Shown: positions 33,012 to 41,996 of the stretch, in pieces
Layout of the letters: each line of letters begins with the position of its first letter
How positions within the stretch are numbered: the stretch's first letter is position 1
Assembly (NCBI GenBank): GCA_963835525.1
Contig: CAWIFM010000008.1
Span: 1,674,001-1,738,000 of the forward strand
Source: DASSUW01 sp963835525
Lineage (GTDB): Bacteria; Actinomycetota; Thermoleophilia; Solirubrobacterales; Solirubrobacteraceae
DNA length: 64,000 bases
Direction: 5' to 3'
Notes under the pieces: model-generated
Seen by the model: only the letters and a program-made list of their open reading frames with translations
What the model was told of the DNA's origin: nothing
Database searches by the model: none
Position numbers and translations under genes: made by a program

Positions 33012-34373
33012 CTAGCTGTCGAAGCCCAGCCCGAGCCGGTCGAGCAGGCGCAGCCACGGGCCGCGCCGGCCGCCGTTCTCGTCGGCCCGCGCCAGCGCAC
33101 GCCGGGTGGTCTGGATGACCGCCCAGCGGGCAGGTTCGGGCGGGAAGGGCAAGGGGCGCGTCCGCACCAGCTTCAGGCGCGTGCGCTCGCTCTCCACGCC
33201 GTCGAGCAGGTCGAGCGCCGTACGGGCGCCGAACCGGGAAGCGCCGACGCCCAGGCCCGTGTAGCCCACCGCGTAGACGGCGCGGCCGCCGAGAGCGCGC
33301 CCGAAGGTCACGCAGAACCGGCTGCAGGTGTCGATCGGGCCGCCCCAGGCGTGCGTGATCCCGATCCCCTCGAGCGCCGGGAAGGTCTCGAGCAGGTGCT
33401 CGACGAGCAGCCCGTGGATCGGCGGGTAGCGGCTCAGCCGGCGGTCGTCGACGCGGTTGCCGAAGCGGTAGACCGCCTCGTAGCCGCCGAACAGGATCCG
33501 CCCGTCGGGCGTGAGCCGGTAGTAGTGGAAGCGGTTGCCGCGGTCGGCGACGCCCTGCCCGTGCTCCCAGCCGATCGAGCGCCGCTGGGCGGCGCTCAGC
33601 GGCTCGGTCACGACGACGTAGTCGTAGACCGGCGCCACGAGGCGCCGGATCGAGCGCGTGAGCGGCGGATAGGCGCCGGTGGCGAGCAGGACGCGCTCGG
33701 CGCGCACCTGCCCGCCGGGCGTGCGCAGCTCGGCGTCCAGCACCGGCGTCCGCTCGTACAGCCGGACGCCGAGCGCGAGCGCCGTGCGCCGCAGCCCGAG
33801 CGCCAGCGCCCCCGGGTCCACCAGCGCCACGCCGGTGCTCTGCAGCACGCCACCGAGGTAGGTCGGCGAGTCCACCGCGGCCCGCACGGCCTCGCGGTCG
33901 AGCACCTCGGCCTGCCAGCCGTAGCGGCGCAGCAGCGCGACCTCCTCGTCGAGCTCGCCCAGCTCGTGGGGCTGGGTCGCCACCGAGAGCTGCCCGGTCT
34001 CCTGCCAGGCCGCATCGATCCGGTGGCGCTCCAGGTCCGCCTTCAGGCCCTCGAGGTTCGCCCTCCCCAGCTCCTCCAGTGCGTCGAGCTCCTGCGGGAA
34101 GCGCGCGGCGCCGTTCCACAGCCCGTGCGTCAACGACGAGTCGACGAACCCGCCGTTGCGGCCGCTGGCGCCCCAGCCGGCCGTCTCGGCCTCCAGCAGC
34201 ACGACCTCCCGCGAGGGTTGCTCCTGCTTGGCCTGCACCGCCGCCCACAGCCCCGTGAAGCCGCCGCCCACGATCGCCAGGTCCGCCTCGGCGACGCCCT
34301 CCAGCGGCGCCGCCTCGGCCGGCCGCGGGCGGTCGAGCCAGTAGGGGTCGGGCGAGGCGTCGTCGAGGCGCAC
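33012..34373 (-). CDS. Gamma-glutamylputrescine-oxidase-like FAD protein (PuuB/DAO family)
   Basis: 453 aa. ADLAIVGGGFTGLWAAVQA (FAD fold, about 30-48), AGWGASGRNGGFVDSSL typical of PuuB, and C-terminal GYTGLGVGASRFGARTALDL. These enzymes oxidise gamma-glutamyl amines to aldehydes. It lies about 10 kb from the gamma-glutamyl operon, which lacks an amine oxidase, so it might supply that activity for amines such as putrescine. GTG 34373 has CATACT 6 nt upstream and is 29 bp from the divergent antiporter start. Confidence 0.85.
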   Translation of the reverse strand: MRLDDASPDPYWLDRPRPAEAAPLEGVAEADLAIVGGGFTGLWAAVQAKQEQPSREVVLLEAETAGWGASGRNGGFVDSSLTHGLWNGAARFPQELDALEELGRANLEGLKADLERHRIDAAWQETGQLSVATQPHELGELDEEVALLRRYGWQAEVLDREAVRAAVDSPTYLGGVLQSTGVALVDPGALALGLRRTALALGVRLYERTPVLDAELRTPGGQVRAERVLLATGAYPPLTRSIRRLVAPVYDYVVVTEPLSAAQRRSIGWEHGQGVADRGNRFHYYRLTPDGRILFGGYEAVYRFGNRVDDRRLSRYPPIHGLLVEHLLETFPALEGIGITHAWGGPIDTCSRFCVTFGRALGGRAVYAVGYTGLGVGASRFGARTALDLLDGVESERTRLKLVRTRPLPFPPEPARWAVIQTTRRALARADENGGRRGPWLRLLDRLGLGFDS

Positions 34374-34402
34374 GACCGCAGTATGGAAGCCTGTCGACCG
34401 GC

Positions 34403-35602
34403 ATGGACGAATTCGAGGTGGCCACCCTCATCCTCGGTGGGCTGCTGATCGTCGGTGCCCTCACCGCCGGGCTCGCGCACCGCAGCTTCCTGTCGATGAC
34501 CGCCGTCTTCGTCGTCGCGGGCTTCGTGCTCGGCGAGGGCGGCCTCGGAGTGCTCGAGTTCGACGCCGAGTCCGGCTTCGTCGTGCAGCTCGCGACGGTC
34601 GCGCTGATCGTGATCCTGTTCCGCGACGGGATCGAGGTCGAGGCCGAGATGCTCCAGCGCGAGTGGCGCCTGCCGGCCCGCAAGCTGATCCTGGCCATGC
34701 CGATCACGTGCGTGCTGATCGCGGCCGTCACGCACGCCGTCACCGACCTCACCTGGACCGAGTCGTTCCTGCTCGGCGCCCTGCTCTCGCCGACCGACCC
34801 CGTGCTGTCCTCCAGCGTGGTCACCAACCCGCGCGTCCCGCGGCTCGTGCGCCACTCGCTCAACCTCGAGTCGGGCATGAACGACGGCTTGGCGCTGCCC
34901 GCCGTGCTCGCCTTCAGCGCCGCGCTGGCCGCGGGGGAGGACGACTTCGTCTGGTACGAGTTCGTGCTCCAGGACGTCTCGCTCGGCTTCGCTTTCGGCA
35001 TCGGCCTGGGCTTCCTCGCCGGCTGGCTGATGCCGAAGGGCGCCGACGACATCCCGCCGCACCACAAGTCGCTCTACATGCTCGGCGTCGCGTTCGCGAC
35101 CTACGGGATCGCCGTCGCGACCCACGGCAACGGCTTCATCGCCGTCTTCGTGTGCGCGATCACGCTCGGCATCCGCCGGCCCGACCTCGGCCGCCACTTC
35201 GAGGAGCGCGCCGACGACATCGTCGAGATCGTCAAGCTCGGCATCTTCGTCGTCTTCGGCTCCCTGCTGACCTTCGGCGGCCTGTTCGGGGACGGCTGGG
35301 CCGCGGTGGCGATCGCCGTCTTCACGCTGCTCTTCGCGCGCACGATCGCGATCTGGATCTCACTCGCCGGCGCGGGGATCGACACCGCGACGAAGGGCTT
35401 CATGGCCTGGTTCGGCCCGAAGGGCGTGGCGACGATGACGTTCTCGATCCTCGTCCTCGGTCAGTCGATCGAGGAGGGCGAGCGCATCTTCAACCTCGCC
35501 GCGCTCGTCGTCTTCTGCTCGATCATCGTCCACGGGCTGAGCGACACGCCCGGGTCGGAGTGGCTGGCTACTCGCCGTGGTGAGCCCGAGACGAGCGCTT
35601 GA
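34403..35602 (+). CDS. Na+/H+ antiporter, CPA1-like
   Basis: 399 aa, about 12 TM helices. Helices FLLGALLSPTDPVLSSSVVTNP (the TDP of the unwound helix) and LNLESGMNDGLALPAVLAF (the ND/SGxNDG motif for ion binding) identify the cation/proton antiporter fold. Charged C-terminal tail is short. It probably exports Na+ in exchange for protons for pH or salt balance. The last 35 nt overlap the convergent cell-wall hydrolase gene. Confidence 0.9.
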   Translation: MDEFEVATLILGGLLIVGALTAGLAHRSFLSMTAVFVVAGFVLGEGGLGVLEFDAESGFVVQLATVALIVILFRDGIEVEAEMLQREWRLPARKLILAMPITCVLIAAVTHAVTDLTWTESFLLGALLSPTDPVLSSSVVTNPRVPRLVRHSLNLESGMNDGLALPAVLAFSAALAAGEDDFVWYEFVLQDVSLGFAFGIGLGFLAGWLMPKGADDIPPHHKSLYMLGVAFATYGIAVATHGNGFIAVFVCAITLGIRRPDLGRHFEERADDIVEIVKLGIFVVFGSLLTFGGLFGDGWAAVAIAVFTLLFARTIAIWISLAGAGIDTATKGFMAWFGPKGVATMTFSILVLGQSIEEGERIFNLAALVVFCSIIVHGLSDTPGSEWLATRRGEPETSA

Positions 35603-37955
35603 CGACCTTGACCGCGAACCGCGAGGGCTGCTCGCGCACGGTCGGGTTGTCGATGTCCTCGAGCCGTGAGATCAGCTTGATCCACTGCTCGGGCTTGAGC
35701 ACCGCGTCGATCTGACGGGCGGCGCGGCGGTTGTCGCCGTAGAGCGGGCGCCAGCCTACGTGGATGTGGTCGTCGTGGTCGCCCATGGCGTAGGTGTTGT
35801 CCGCGCCGTCGAAGGTCATCAGCGAGATGATCTGGTGCGGCTTCATCGTGCCCTGGAGCTTGAGCAGGCTCTGGATCGCCAGGTCGGTGATCGAGCCGGG
35901 GCCCTGGGTGCCGGGGGTGATGACGACGCCGTTGATGGCGCCGATGTCCATCGCCGTGCCGGTCGAGTGCTCCGAGACGTTGCCGGAGGCCGTCAGGTAG
36001 CCGTGGCCGCACTTGAGCGAGGTGATCGTCGGCTTGAGGCCGTTCGTCGCCAGGTAGAGCATGGTGGCGAGCACGCGGCGATCGATCTGGCCAGAGCGGA
36101 TGTCGCCCGTGCCGCAGCCGTAGACCTCGATCCGCGGGTCGGCGAGCACCCGGCGCACGAGCTGCTCCTTGCTCAGCAGCAGCAGCTCGCCGACCGTCGG
36201 GTTCTCCGCGTCGGACCCGAACAGCGGGTTCTTGCCCTTGGCGCGGTAGATGGCGGTCGACTCGAGCAGCTTCCAGCCGTCGAGGATCGGCTTCGGGTCG
36301 ATCCGCGGGGCGCCGCGGCCGGCGGGGCGGATCTCGAACTTGAGGTACGGAGCCGACTTCTCGGTCTTCTCGCCGAGGCGGCCGAGGATGGTGCCGCCGA
36401 GCACGCGCGAGCCCTTCTTGAGCGCCTTGGGGCGGAAGTCGCGGGCGTCGAAGCCGAGCGGAGCGCCCTGCGTGGCCTCCTCGCCGGCCGCGGCGAGCTG
36501 GACGTCGCCGCCGGCGGCGCGAGCCTCGGGCCGCGTCGGGTGGGCGAACAGGCGCTCCTTGAGCGGTAGCGGAGCGGCCTCGGCGGCCGGCTCGACGACC
36601 TGCTCGTCGGCGGGGGCCTCGGCCTCGACCTGCTGAGCGTCGCGCGTCGGCGTGCGCTCCTTCTCGCGGCGGCGCGCGGAGCGCGGCTTCGGCGCGGGGT
36701 AGGTGCGCGAGACCTCGCCGAGGTGGGCGTAGGTGTAGGTGTTGCCGTAGACGTCCTGGAGCGTCACGAAGCGGCCCAGGCGCTTGCTCTTGCCGATCTT
36801 GAGGACGCGGCCGTCGTTGACGGCGATCACCGGGGCGTCGACGCGGGAGTAGATCTTGATGCCGCGGCGGGCCGAGTCGGACTCCACGACCATGGCCGCG
36901 TTGCCCTCCTTGACCTTGTTGCCCTTCTTCGTCAGCTGGCCGGCGTAGGTGGACTTCGCGTAGACCGGGAAGCGGCCCTGCGTGAGGCCCGTGAGCGAGC
37001 CGACGAGGTCGCCCGGCAGGCCGCCGATGACCTGGGCGCGCATCAGCACCGAGTCCACGTACCAGTCGGCGTGGTTGTAGGCGAAGACGGCGCGGCGGAT
37101 GTCCGTCTCGGCGCCGGCCGCGTTGAGGTAGCGGGCGGCGGCGAAGATCGCGTCGACGGGGTTGAACGGGTCCTTGACGCCGTCGCGGTTGGCGTCCACG
37201 CCGTAGGCGTCCCACGTCGGCGGCATGAACTGCATCCAGCCTACGGCGCCCGCGGAGGAGATGTTCAGGTTGCGCCCGTAGTCGGTCTCGATCTCGTTGA
37301 TCGCGGCCAGGATCTCCCAGCGCACGCCGTACTGCATGCCGGCGGCCTGGTAGATCGGGAGCAGGAAGGGCGGGATGCGGAACTTGTCGATGAAGAAGTT
37401 CGGCACGCCGACCCGGGCCGGCCCGGGGGTGGCCAGCGAGTAGGTCGGGTTCGAGACGGCGGGAGTGCCGTCCGGGTTCGAGAGCTTCGGCGCGGGGGTC
37501 AGACGACGCTGGTGCGAATCGTCACTATCGTCGACCTCGATCCCGCAGTCTTGACCTGAGGTCGAGGGTGAGGTCTTGCCGGCCTTACCTTCACAGTCGT
37601 CGGCGTGCGAGTTCTTCCGGCGCTTGCGCTCCGAGCTCGTGTCTCCCGCGGGGGTGGGGGTGGCCGTGCTCGTGGGCGTCGCGGTCGCGGTGGGATCCGG
37701 CGTCGCGACCGTGGTCTCCACGGGCGAGGGGAAGGGCGTGGGCTCGGCGGTGGTGGTCGGCGTCGCCGTCGGCGTGCCCGCGGGCGTGTTCTGGGGCGCC
37801 ACGGTGGCCGTGGGAGCGGGCTCCGTGATCGGCGTGGCCGCCGGCGCCGGCGGCGTGGGGTCCGGCGTGGGCGCCTGGGCCGGGGCCGCGACGCCCAGCA
37901 CCGCGGCGTAGATCGCGGCCACGGCGACGCCGATGGCCAGGATGCGGCGCATCAT
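35568..37955 (-). CDS. Secreted three-domain peptidoglycan hydrolase (SLT + degenerate M23 + LAS peptidase)
   Basis: 795 aa. Signal peptide MMRRILAIGVAVAAIYAAVLGVAAPAQA, then a Pro/Thr-rich spacer (about 30-110) for crossing the wall. Domain 1 (about 195-330): lytic transglycosylase, AAINEIETDYGRNLN with catalytic Glu and SAGAVGWMQFMPPTW. Domain 2 (about 360-430 plus a later piece): LytM/M23-like fold, but the first metal ligands are missing (RRGIKIYSRVDAPV where HxGxD is expected), so probably non-catalytic; YAHL is kept. Domain 3 (about 640-780): SEHSTGTAMDIGA and DHDDHIHVGW, the SxHxxGxAxD and HxH zinc sites of LAS (M15/MepA-type) peptidases. It could cleave both glycan and peptide. No clear ribosome site at this start; an upstream GTG at 38084 is in frame. 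Confidence 0.88.
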   Translation of the reverse strand: MMRRILAIGVAVAAIYAAVLGVAAPAQAPTPDPTPPAPAATPITEPAPTATVAPQNTPAGTPTATPTTTAEPTPFPSPVETTVATPDPTATATPTSTATPTPAGDTSSERKRRKNSHADDCEGKAGKTSPSTSGQDCGIEVDDSDDSHQRRLTPAPKLSNPDGTPAVSNPTYSLATPGPARVGVPNFFIDKFRIPPFLLPIYQAAGMQYGVRWEILAAINEIETDYGRNLNISSAGAVGWMQFMPPTWDAYGVDANRDGVKDPFNPVDAIFAAARYLNAAGAETDIRRAVFAYNHADWYVDSVLMRAQVIGGLPGDLVGSLTGLTQGRFPVYAKSTYAGQLTKKGNKVKEGNAAMVVESDSARRGIKIYSRVDAPVIAVNDGRVLKIGKSKRLGRFVTLQDVYGNTYTYAHLGEVSRTYPAPKPRSARRREKERTPTRDAQQVEAEAPADEQVVEPAAEAAPLPLKERLFAHPTRPEARAAGGDVQLAAAGEEATQGAPLGFDARDFRPKALKKGSRVLGGTILGRLGEKTEKSAPYLKFEIRPAGRGAPRIDPKPILDGWKLLESTAIYRAKGKNPLFGSDAENPTVGELLLLSKEQLVRRVLADPRIEVYGCGTGDIRSGQIDRRVLATMLYLATNGLKPTITSLKCGHGYLTASGNVSEHSTGTAMDIGAINGVVITPGTQGPGSITDLAIQSLLKLQGTMKPHQIISLMTFDGADNTYAMGDHDDHIHVGWRPLYGDNRRAARQIDAVLKPEQWIKLISRLEDIDNPTVREQPSRFAVKVVKRSSRAHHGE

Positions 37956-38157
37956 GAGAACGGCGCGCACACGCGCGGGTAGAGGAGGAAGATGGCTGTC
38001 ACGGGGAAAAGACAGAGGAAAAGCCCGACGCCACAGAAGATCGGCCCGCGAAGCCCCGGTCTTGAGCCAAGAACGTGGGGTCACAACCCCACTCTGCGAA
38101 GCTAACCCTCTACTCGAAGGTTAGATATGGCGGCTCTGGCACAATCACGGCCGTCTG
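37956..38157 (-). other. Structured 5' leader of the hydrolase gene
   Basis: 202 nt without a gene. On the minus strand it can form a hairpin 38075-38092 (7-bp stem GTGGGGT/ACCCCAC, CACA loop on the plus strand) and CTAACC-11nt-GGTTAG (38102-38124). Cell-wall hydrolases in actinobacteria often sit behind c-di-AMP riboswitches; I see no convincing ydaO core here. The plus-strand ArAE gene also starts from its end. Confidence 0.3.
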
Positions 38158-39333
38158 ATGCCGCGTCTGCGTGACAGCGAAACCCGGCCCTTCAGCGACC
38201 GCGCCGCCCCGCTGATCGAGGAGGCCGCGGAGCGTTCGCGCGTCTCCATGCGGACGCGGCTCGAGCGATTGCGCCTGTCGTGGCGGTCGGTGCTCCAGGT
38301 CGGCGTCGCCGCCGGCGCGGCGTGGTTCTTCGCGACCGAGATCCTCGGCCACCAGGGGGCCTTCTTCGCGCCCGTCGCCGCGATCATCACGCTCGGGCTG
38401 ACCGTCTCCCAGCGCGGGCGGCGGGCGGTCGAGGTCGCGATCGGGGTCGCCGTCGGCATCCTGGTCGGCGACCTGATCGTGCTCGAGATCGGCGTCGGCA
38501 CGGCGCAGCTCATGGTCGTCGTCATGCTCGCGACGGCGCTGGCCCTCTTCCTGGGCAGCGGGCAGATGCTGGCCACCCAGGCGGCCGTCTCCGCTGCGCT
38601 GGTGGCGACGATCCAGCCGCCGACCGACGGCTTCACCGTCGACCGCTTCTTCGATTCGCTTTCGGGGGCCGTGATCGCGCTGATCGTCAATGCCCTGCTG
38701 CTGCCGGCCGATCCCGTCTCGCTCGTCCGCCGCGCCGCGCGGCCGCTGCTCGAGGAGCTGGCGGAGACGCTCGACGACATCGCGCAGGCGGTCGTCGACC
38801 GCGACCGCAAGCAGGCGGAGGCCGCGCTCGTGCGGGCGCGCGGGATCGACGAGCTGAGCGGCCGGTTCCTCGACGCGGTGATCGCCAGCCGCGAGATGAC
38901 GCGCTTCGCGCCTCCGCGGCGGCGCCTGCGCGGCCGCGTCGAGGGCTACGCCGGCATCGCCACCCAGGCCGACCTCGCGGTGCGCAACGTCCGGGTGCTC
39001 GCCCGCGGCACGATCCGCGCCGTCCGGCTCGACGAGAACATGCCACCTCAGGTCGCCGAGGCGGTGCGCGAGCTCGCCGCCGCCGTCCGCGCGCTCGCCG
39101 ACGCCCTCGAGGGCCACGGGAGCATGGAGCGCGTGCGCGAGCACGCCCTGCGCGCGGCGGCGACCGCCACGCTCGTGCTCGAGGGCACGGGCAACCTCTC
39201 GGTCAGCGTGATCGTCGGCCAGGTCCGCTCGACGGCCACCGACCTGCTCGTGGGCACCGGTCTGGACTCGGACAAGGCGGTGGACGCGGTCGGGCGCGCG
39301 GTCGACGCGGCGCTCGAGGAGACGCGTGCATGA
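38158..39333 (+). CDS. Aromatic-acid-exporter/FUSC-like membrane protein
   Basis: 391 aa. Residues about 43-180 have four to six TM helices (VLQVGVAAGAAWFFATEILGH, FFAPVAAIITLGLTVSQRGRRAVEVAIG), the half-ArAE arrangement with the conserved QRG...R turn; the rest (about 190-391) is a soluble helical region with repeated Arg/Glu. These proteins dimerise into efflux carriers for aromatic acids. A CACAAT box lies 12 nt upstream of ATG. Confidence 0.82.
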   Translation: MPRLRDSETRPFSDRAAPLIEEAAERSRVSMRTRLERLRLSWRSVLQVGVAAGAAWFFATEILGHQGAFFAPVAAIITLGLTVSQRGRRAVEVAIGVAVGILVGDLIVLEIGVGTAQLMVVVMLATALALFLGSGQMLATQAAVSAALVATIQPPTDGFTVDRFFDSLSGAVIALIVNALLLPADPVSLVRRAARPLLEELAETLDDIAQAVVDRDRKQAEAALVRARGIDELSGRFLDAVIASREMTRFAPPRRRLRGRVEGYAGIATQADLAVRNVRVLARGTIRAVRLDENMPPQVAEAVRELAAAVRALADALEGHGSMERVREHALRAAATATLVLEGTGNLSVSVIVGQVRSTATDLLVGTGLDSDKAVDAVGRAVDAALEETRA

Positions 39334-39373
39334 CGCGCTACGGTTGGGGTAGTCAGGGCAACGGGAGGCCGTG

Positions 39374-39658
39374 ATGCCAAGGATCGAAGTCGACACGGAT
39401 ACGCTGACGGCGGGCGGAGCCCAGCAGTCGGCGGCAGGCGGGCAGGCGCTGGAGGCGGCGGGCGAGCTCCAGGCTGCGATCGCGGCGGCCGCCGCGGCGG
39501 TCGGCGACGCCGGCGCCGGAGGCGCGGTCGGTGGCTGGGGCGAGACCTGGTCGCACAGCCTCGCCGGGCTCGCCGACGCGACGCTGCGCACGGGCGGCAA
39601 CCTCACCGCGGCCGGCCACGCGTACCAGCAGACCGACGACTCGGCGATGCCGCGCTGA
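39374..39658 (+). CDS. WXG100/ESX-like small protein
   Basis: 94 aa, no signal peptide, start ATG 39374 with GGGAGG 5 nt upstream (GTG 39371 in frame also possible). Helix, turn, helix composition: Ala-rich helix ALEAAGELQAAIAAAAAAVGDAG, then a turn GGAVGGWGETWSHSLAGLADATL containing GWGETW at the WXG position, then a second helix. This matches type VII secretion substrates. Its stop shares one base with the next ATG, so it probably helps secrete the following protein as a heterodimer partner. Confidence 0.7.
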   Translation: MPRIEVDTDTLTAGGAQQSAAGGQALEAAGELQAAIAAAAAAVGDAGAGGAVGGWGETWSHSLAGLADATLRTGGNLTAAGHAYQQTDDSAMPR

Positions 39659-41409
39659 TGGCGGGCGGGGAGAGCTACGGCGGCATCACCGTGCCCGAGG
39701 GCGACCCCGGCGCGCTCGAGGCGAGCGCGGGCCGGCTCGTCGCCACCGCCGGGATGCTCGACTCGATCTCGGGCTCGCTCCGCGGCGTGCTCGGCGGGCT
39801 CTCCTGGTTCGGCCCGGCGAGCGCTGCCCACACGGGACTGACCGGCGCGCAGTCGACGATGGCCTCCACCGCTTCGGGCTCGCTGATCCAGAAGGCCGCG
39901 GTCATCAACGACTACGCCCTCGTGCTGGAGGCCGCGCAGCGCCAGGCCAAGAAGGCGATCGAGCGCGCCAAGGACGCCGACCGCCGGATCAAGGAGGCCG
40001 AGGGCGACATCGACCAGGCGATCACTGATCAGGGCACCGCCAACGCCCGGATCATCGCCGCCCAGGCGGCCCAGTCGCGAGTCTTCAGCTCGGTAGTCGA
40101 CTTCGCGTTCGGCGACACGGCCGCGGCGGCCGCCGTCGACGCGGCCGCCGCCGAGGAGGCCGACGCGCGGCGCGACCTCGAGGCGGCCCAGGAGCGCGAG
40201 CGGATCGCCCGCCGCCGGCTCGACGAGGCCGAGAAGGACCGCGAGGAGGCCCAGAAGGACGGCGACAAGGCCGAGCTGGCCGTCAAGCTGGCGCGCACCG
40301 GGCTGGTCGCCGCCGCCCAGGGCGCGGGTCTGCTTCCCACCCAGCCGGGCGGCCCCGCCGATCCCGCCTTCGCGGCCGCCGCCGGCATCCGGCTCGAGCC
40401 GCCCAAGCCGCCACCCAAGGACGAGGGCAACTGGTTCGAGCGCCGGCTCGACGACGTCGGCGACGCCGCGTCATGGACGTGGGACCAGACCAAGCAGGTC
40501 CCCGGCGGCTTCTGGGAGGGCACCAAGGGGATCGGCGAGGGCGCCTACTTCCTCTACCAGCTCAACCCCACGAACCTGACGAACTGGCGCGATCCGGGCG
40601 CGATGATCGACCGCTACAAGCAGCTCGGGGAGACCGGCAAGTACGCCTACGAGAACCCCGGCGAGTTCGGCAAGGCCATCATCAACTACGAGGACCTCGA
40701 GAACGGCCGCTACGGCGAGTGGCTCGGCAACCTCGGTCCGGACGCGGTGGTCGCCGTGGCCACCGGCGGCACCGGCGCCGTGGTCACACGGAGCACGAGG
40801 CTCGTGAAGGCGACGGACAATCTCACCGACGCCGCGCGCGCCTACGACCGCGCGAGCGACATCAAGTCGAGCCTCCCTACGGAGCGCTTGCGCAAGAAGA
40901 CGGTGGCCACGCAGGCCGGGGACGACGCGCCGATCGCGATCAGCGGCGACGCCTACAAGGAGCAGGCGCGGGCGCTCGAGCGGATGGGCCTCGACCCCGA
41001 TCTGCTCAAGACGACGCCGGCGCGCGACGTCCAGAGCGGGATGAAGAACACTGCCGGGCACGACATGCCGTCCCACCCGTGGGACCGCAACCAGTTCGAC
41101 GGCTACTACTACAGCACCCACTCCGAGATCCGGCTCCTGATCGACGACCCCAAGACGCCCGTCGGCGTCACGAAGACACCGTGCACGCAGAGCTGCGACC
41201 CGGGCATCTCCAGGCTCGCGGACGAGCTCAACCAGGACATCCTGGTCCACTCGGACGAGGGCCCGGTCGTGTACCGCGGCAAGGACGGCGCGGCGATCCC
41301 GATCAAGTCGCCCTCCGACTACCCGGGCGTCAACAGCAAGTGGCCGGGGCTCCTGTGGGGCGCCGGCGGGGGCACCGCCGCGGCCGGCGCGTCGGCGGGC
41401 GGTCCGTGA
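39658..41409 (+). CDS. Polymorphic toxin with deaminase-like C-terminal domain, type VII-type
   Basis: 583 aa. Residues 1-85 form a WXG100/LXG-like helical hairpin (GLSWFGPAS at the turn), 90-210 a coiled coil rich in Ala/Glu/Arg, 225-260 a Pro-rich joint, 265-370 a pre-toxin region (WTWDQTKQVPGGFWEGTKG). The C-terminal domain (about 440-570) has FDGYYYSTHSEIRLL with H488-x-E490 and TKTPCTQSCDPGISRLADEL with C509 and C513: the zinc/acid signature of the cytidine-deaminase superfamily, with CxxxC spacing instead of the usual CxxC. That is the arrangement of nucleic-acid deaminase toxins; the subfamily is uncertain and activity is inferred. Followed by an overlapping acidic gene, the likely antidote. 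Confidence 0.72.
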   Translation: MAGGESYGGITVPEGDPGALEASAGRLVATAGMLDSISGSLRGVLGGLSWFGPASAAHTGLTGAQSTMASTASGSLIQKAAVINDYALVLEAAQRQAKKAIERAKDADRRIKEAEGDIDQAITDQGTANARIIAAQAAQSRVFSSVVDFAFGDTAAAAAVDAAAAEEADARRDLEAAQERERIARRRLDEAEKDREEAQKDGDKAELAVKLARTGLVAAAQGAGLLPTQPGGPADPAFAAAAGIRLEPPKPPPKDEGNWFERRLDDVGDAASWTWDQTKQVPGGFWEGTKGIGEGAYFLYQLNPTNLTNWRDPGAMIDRYKQLGETGKYAYENPGEFGKAIINYEDLENGRYGEWLGNLGPDAVVAVATGGTGAVVTRSTRLVKATDNLTDAARAYDRASDIKSSLPTERLRKKTVATQAGDDAPIAISGDAYKEQARALERMGLDPDLLKTTPARDVQSGMKNTAGHDMPSHPWDRNQFDGYYYSTHSEIRLLIDDPKTPVGVTKTPCTQSCDPGISRLADELNQDILVHSDEGPVVYRGKDGAAIPIKSPSDYPGVNSKWPGLLWGAGGGTAAAGASAGGP

Positions 41410-41996
41410 GCGACGTCGATCGCGCGATGGAAGAGGCTCTTGCGGCCCTCGAAGCGGCGCCCGACGGCTGGCTCGGGCTGCCCGAGCGGCGCCGGCTGCG
41501 GGAGGCGATGGGACCGTGGACGCCGGCATACGAGCCGGGCGGGCCTGATGCCGGGCTGCTTCGCCGCGCGGAGCTGCACGCGGCCGCCGCACGGCGCGCG
41601 CTGCCGGTCTGGGAGGCGGCGTTCCCGGGCGACCGGCGCCCGCACGACCTGGTCGCCTCGGTCCTCGCGACCCTGCGGAGTGGTTGGCCGCCGGAGGGCA
41701 TGTCGGCCGAGGCCGCGTCGCTGGAATCCGACCTCGAGCAGCTCGCCGTCGAGCCCGGCCGCCAAGCGGCGTTCAACGCCGGCAAGGCCGCCGTGCATCT
41801 CAGCGCCGAGGCCGCCGACGGCGACCTCGATCCCGACCTCTACCCGGCGGACACGGAGGACGAAGACTTCGACGAGCCGCTCGTCGAGACCCTTGCCGCG
41901 TGGGCTCTGGCCGAGGACGACCCGGACGGCACCCGCGAGTTCTGGCGCTGGTACATCACCGAGGCGTTCCCGGCGGCGTACGCTGTGTCCGAGTGA
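41406..41996 (+). CDS. Probable immunity protein for the deaminase-like toxin
   Basis: 196 aa, GTG start overlapping the toxin stop by 4 nt. All-helical, with RALPVWEAAFPGDRRPHDLVAS near the middle, a phrase like that of Imm5-type immunity proteins, and a strongly acidic C-terminal part (ADTEDEDFDEPLVETLAAW). A compact acidic protein coded immediately behind a toxin domain is the standard antidote layout. Family assignment is tentative. Confidence 0.6.
   Translation: MSDVDRAMEEALAALEAAPDGWLGLPERRRLREAMGPWTPAYEPGGPDAGLLRRAELHAAAARRALPVWEAAFPGDRRPHDLVASVLATLRSGWPPEGMSAEAASLESDLEQLAVEPGRQAAFNAGKAAVHLSAEAADGDLDPDLYPADTEDEDFDEPLVETLAAWALAEDDPDGTREFWRWYITEAFPAAYAVSE

Noticed and set aside
31348..35067. 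1239-codon minus frame joining the HD-GYP gene to sequence antisense to the antiporter and PuuB-like region
   Set aside because: Crosses repeats and other genes; the true protein starts at GTG 32676 where the leaderless box and domain begin.
37956..38157. ydaO-type c-di-AMP riboswitch
   Set aside because: Context fits but I could not lay out the conserved core; kept only as a structured leader.
39374..41409. Prophage or integrative element around the toxin
   Set aside because: No integrase, att-like repeats, tRNA or phage structural genes; base composition as elsewhere.
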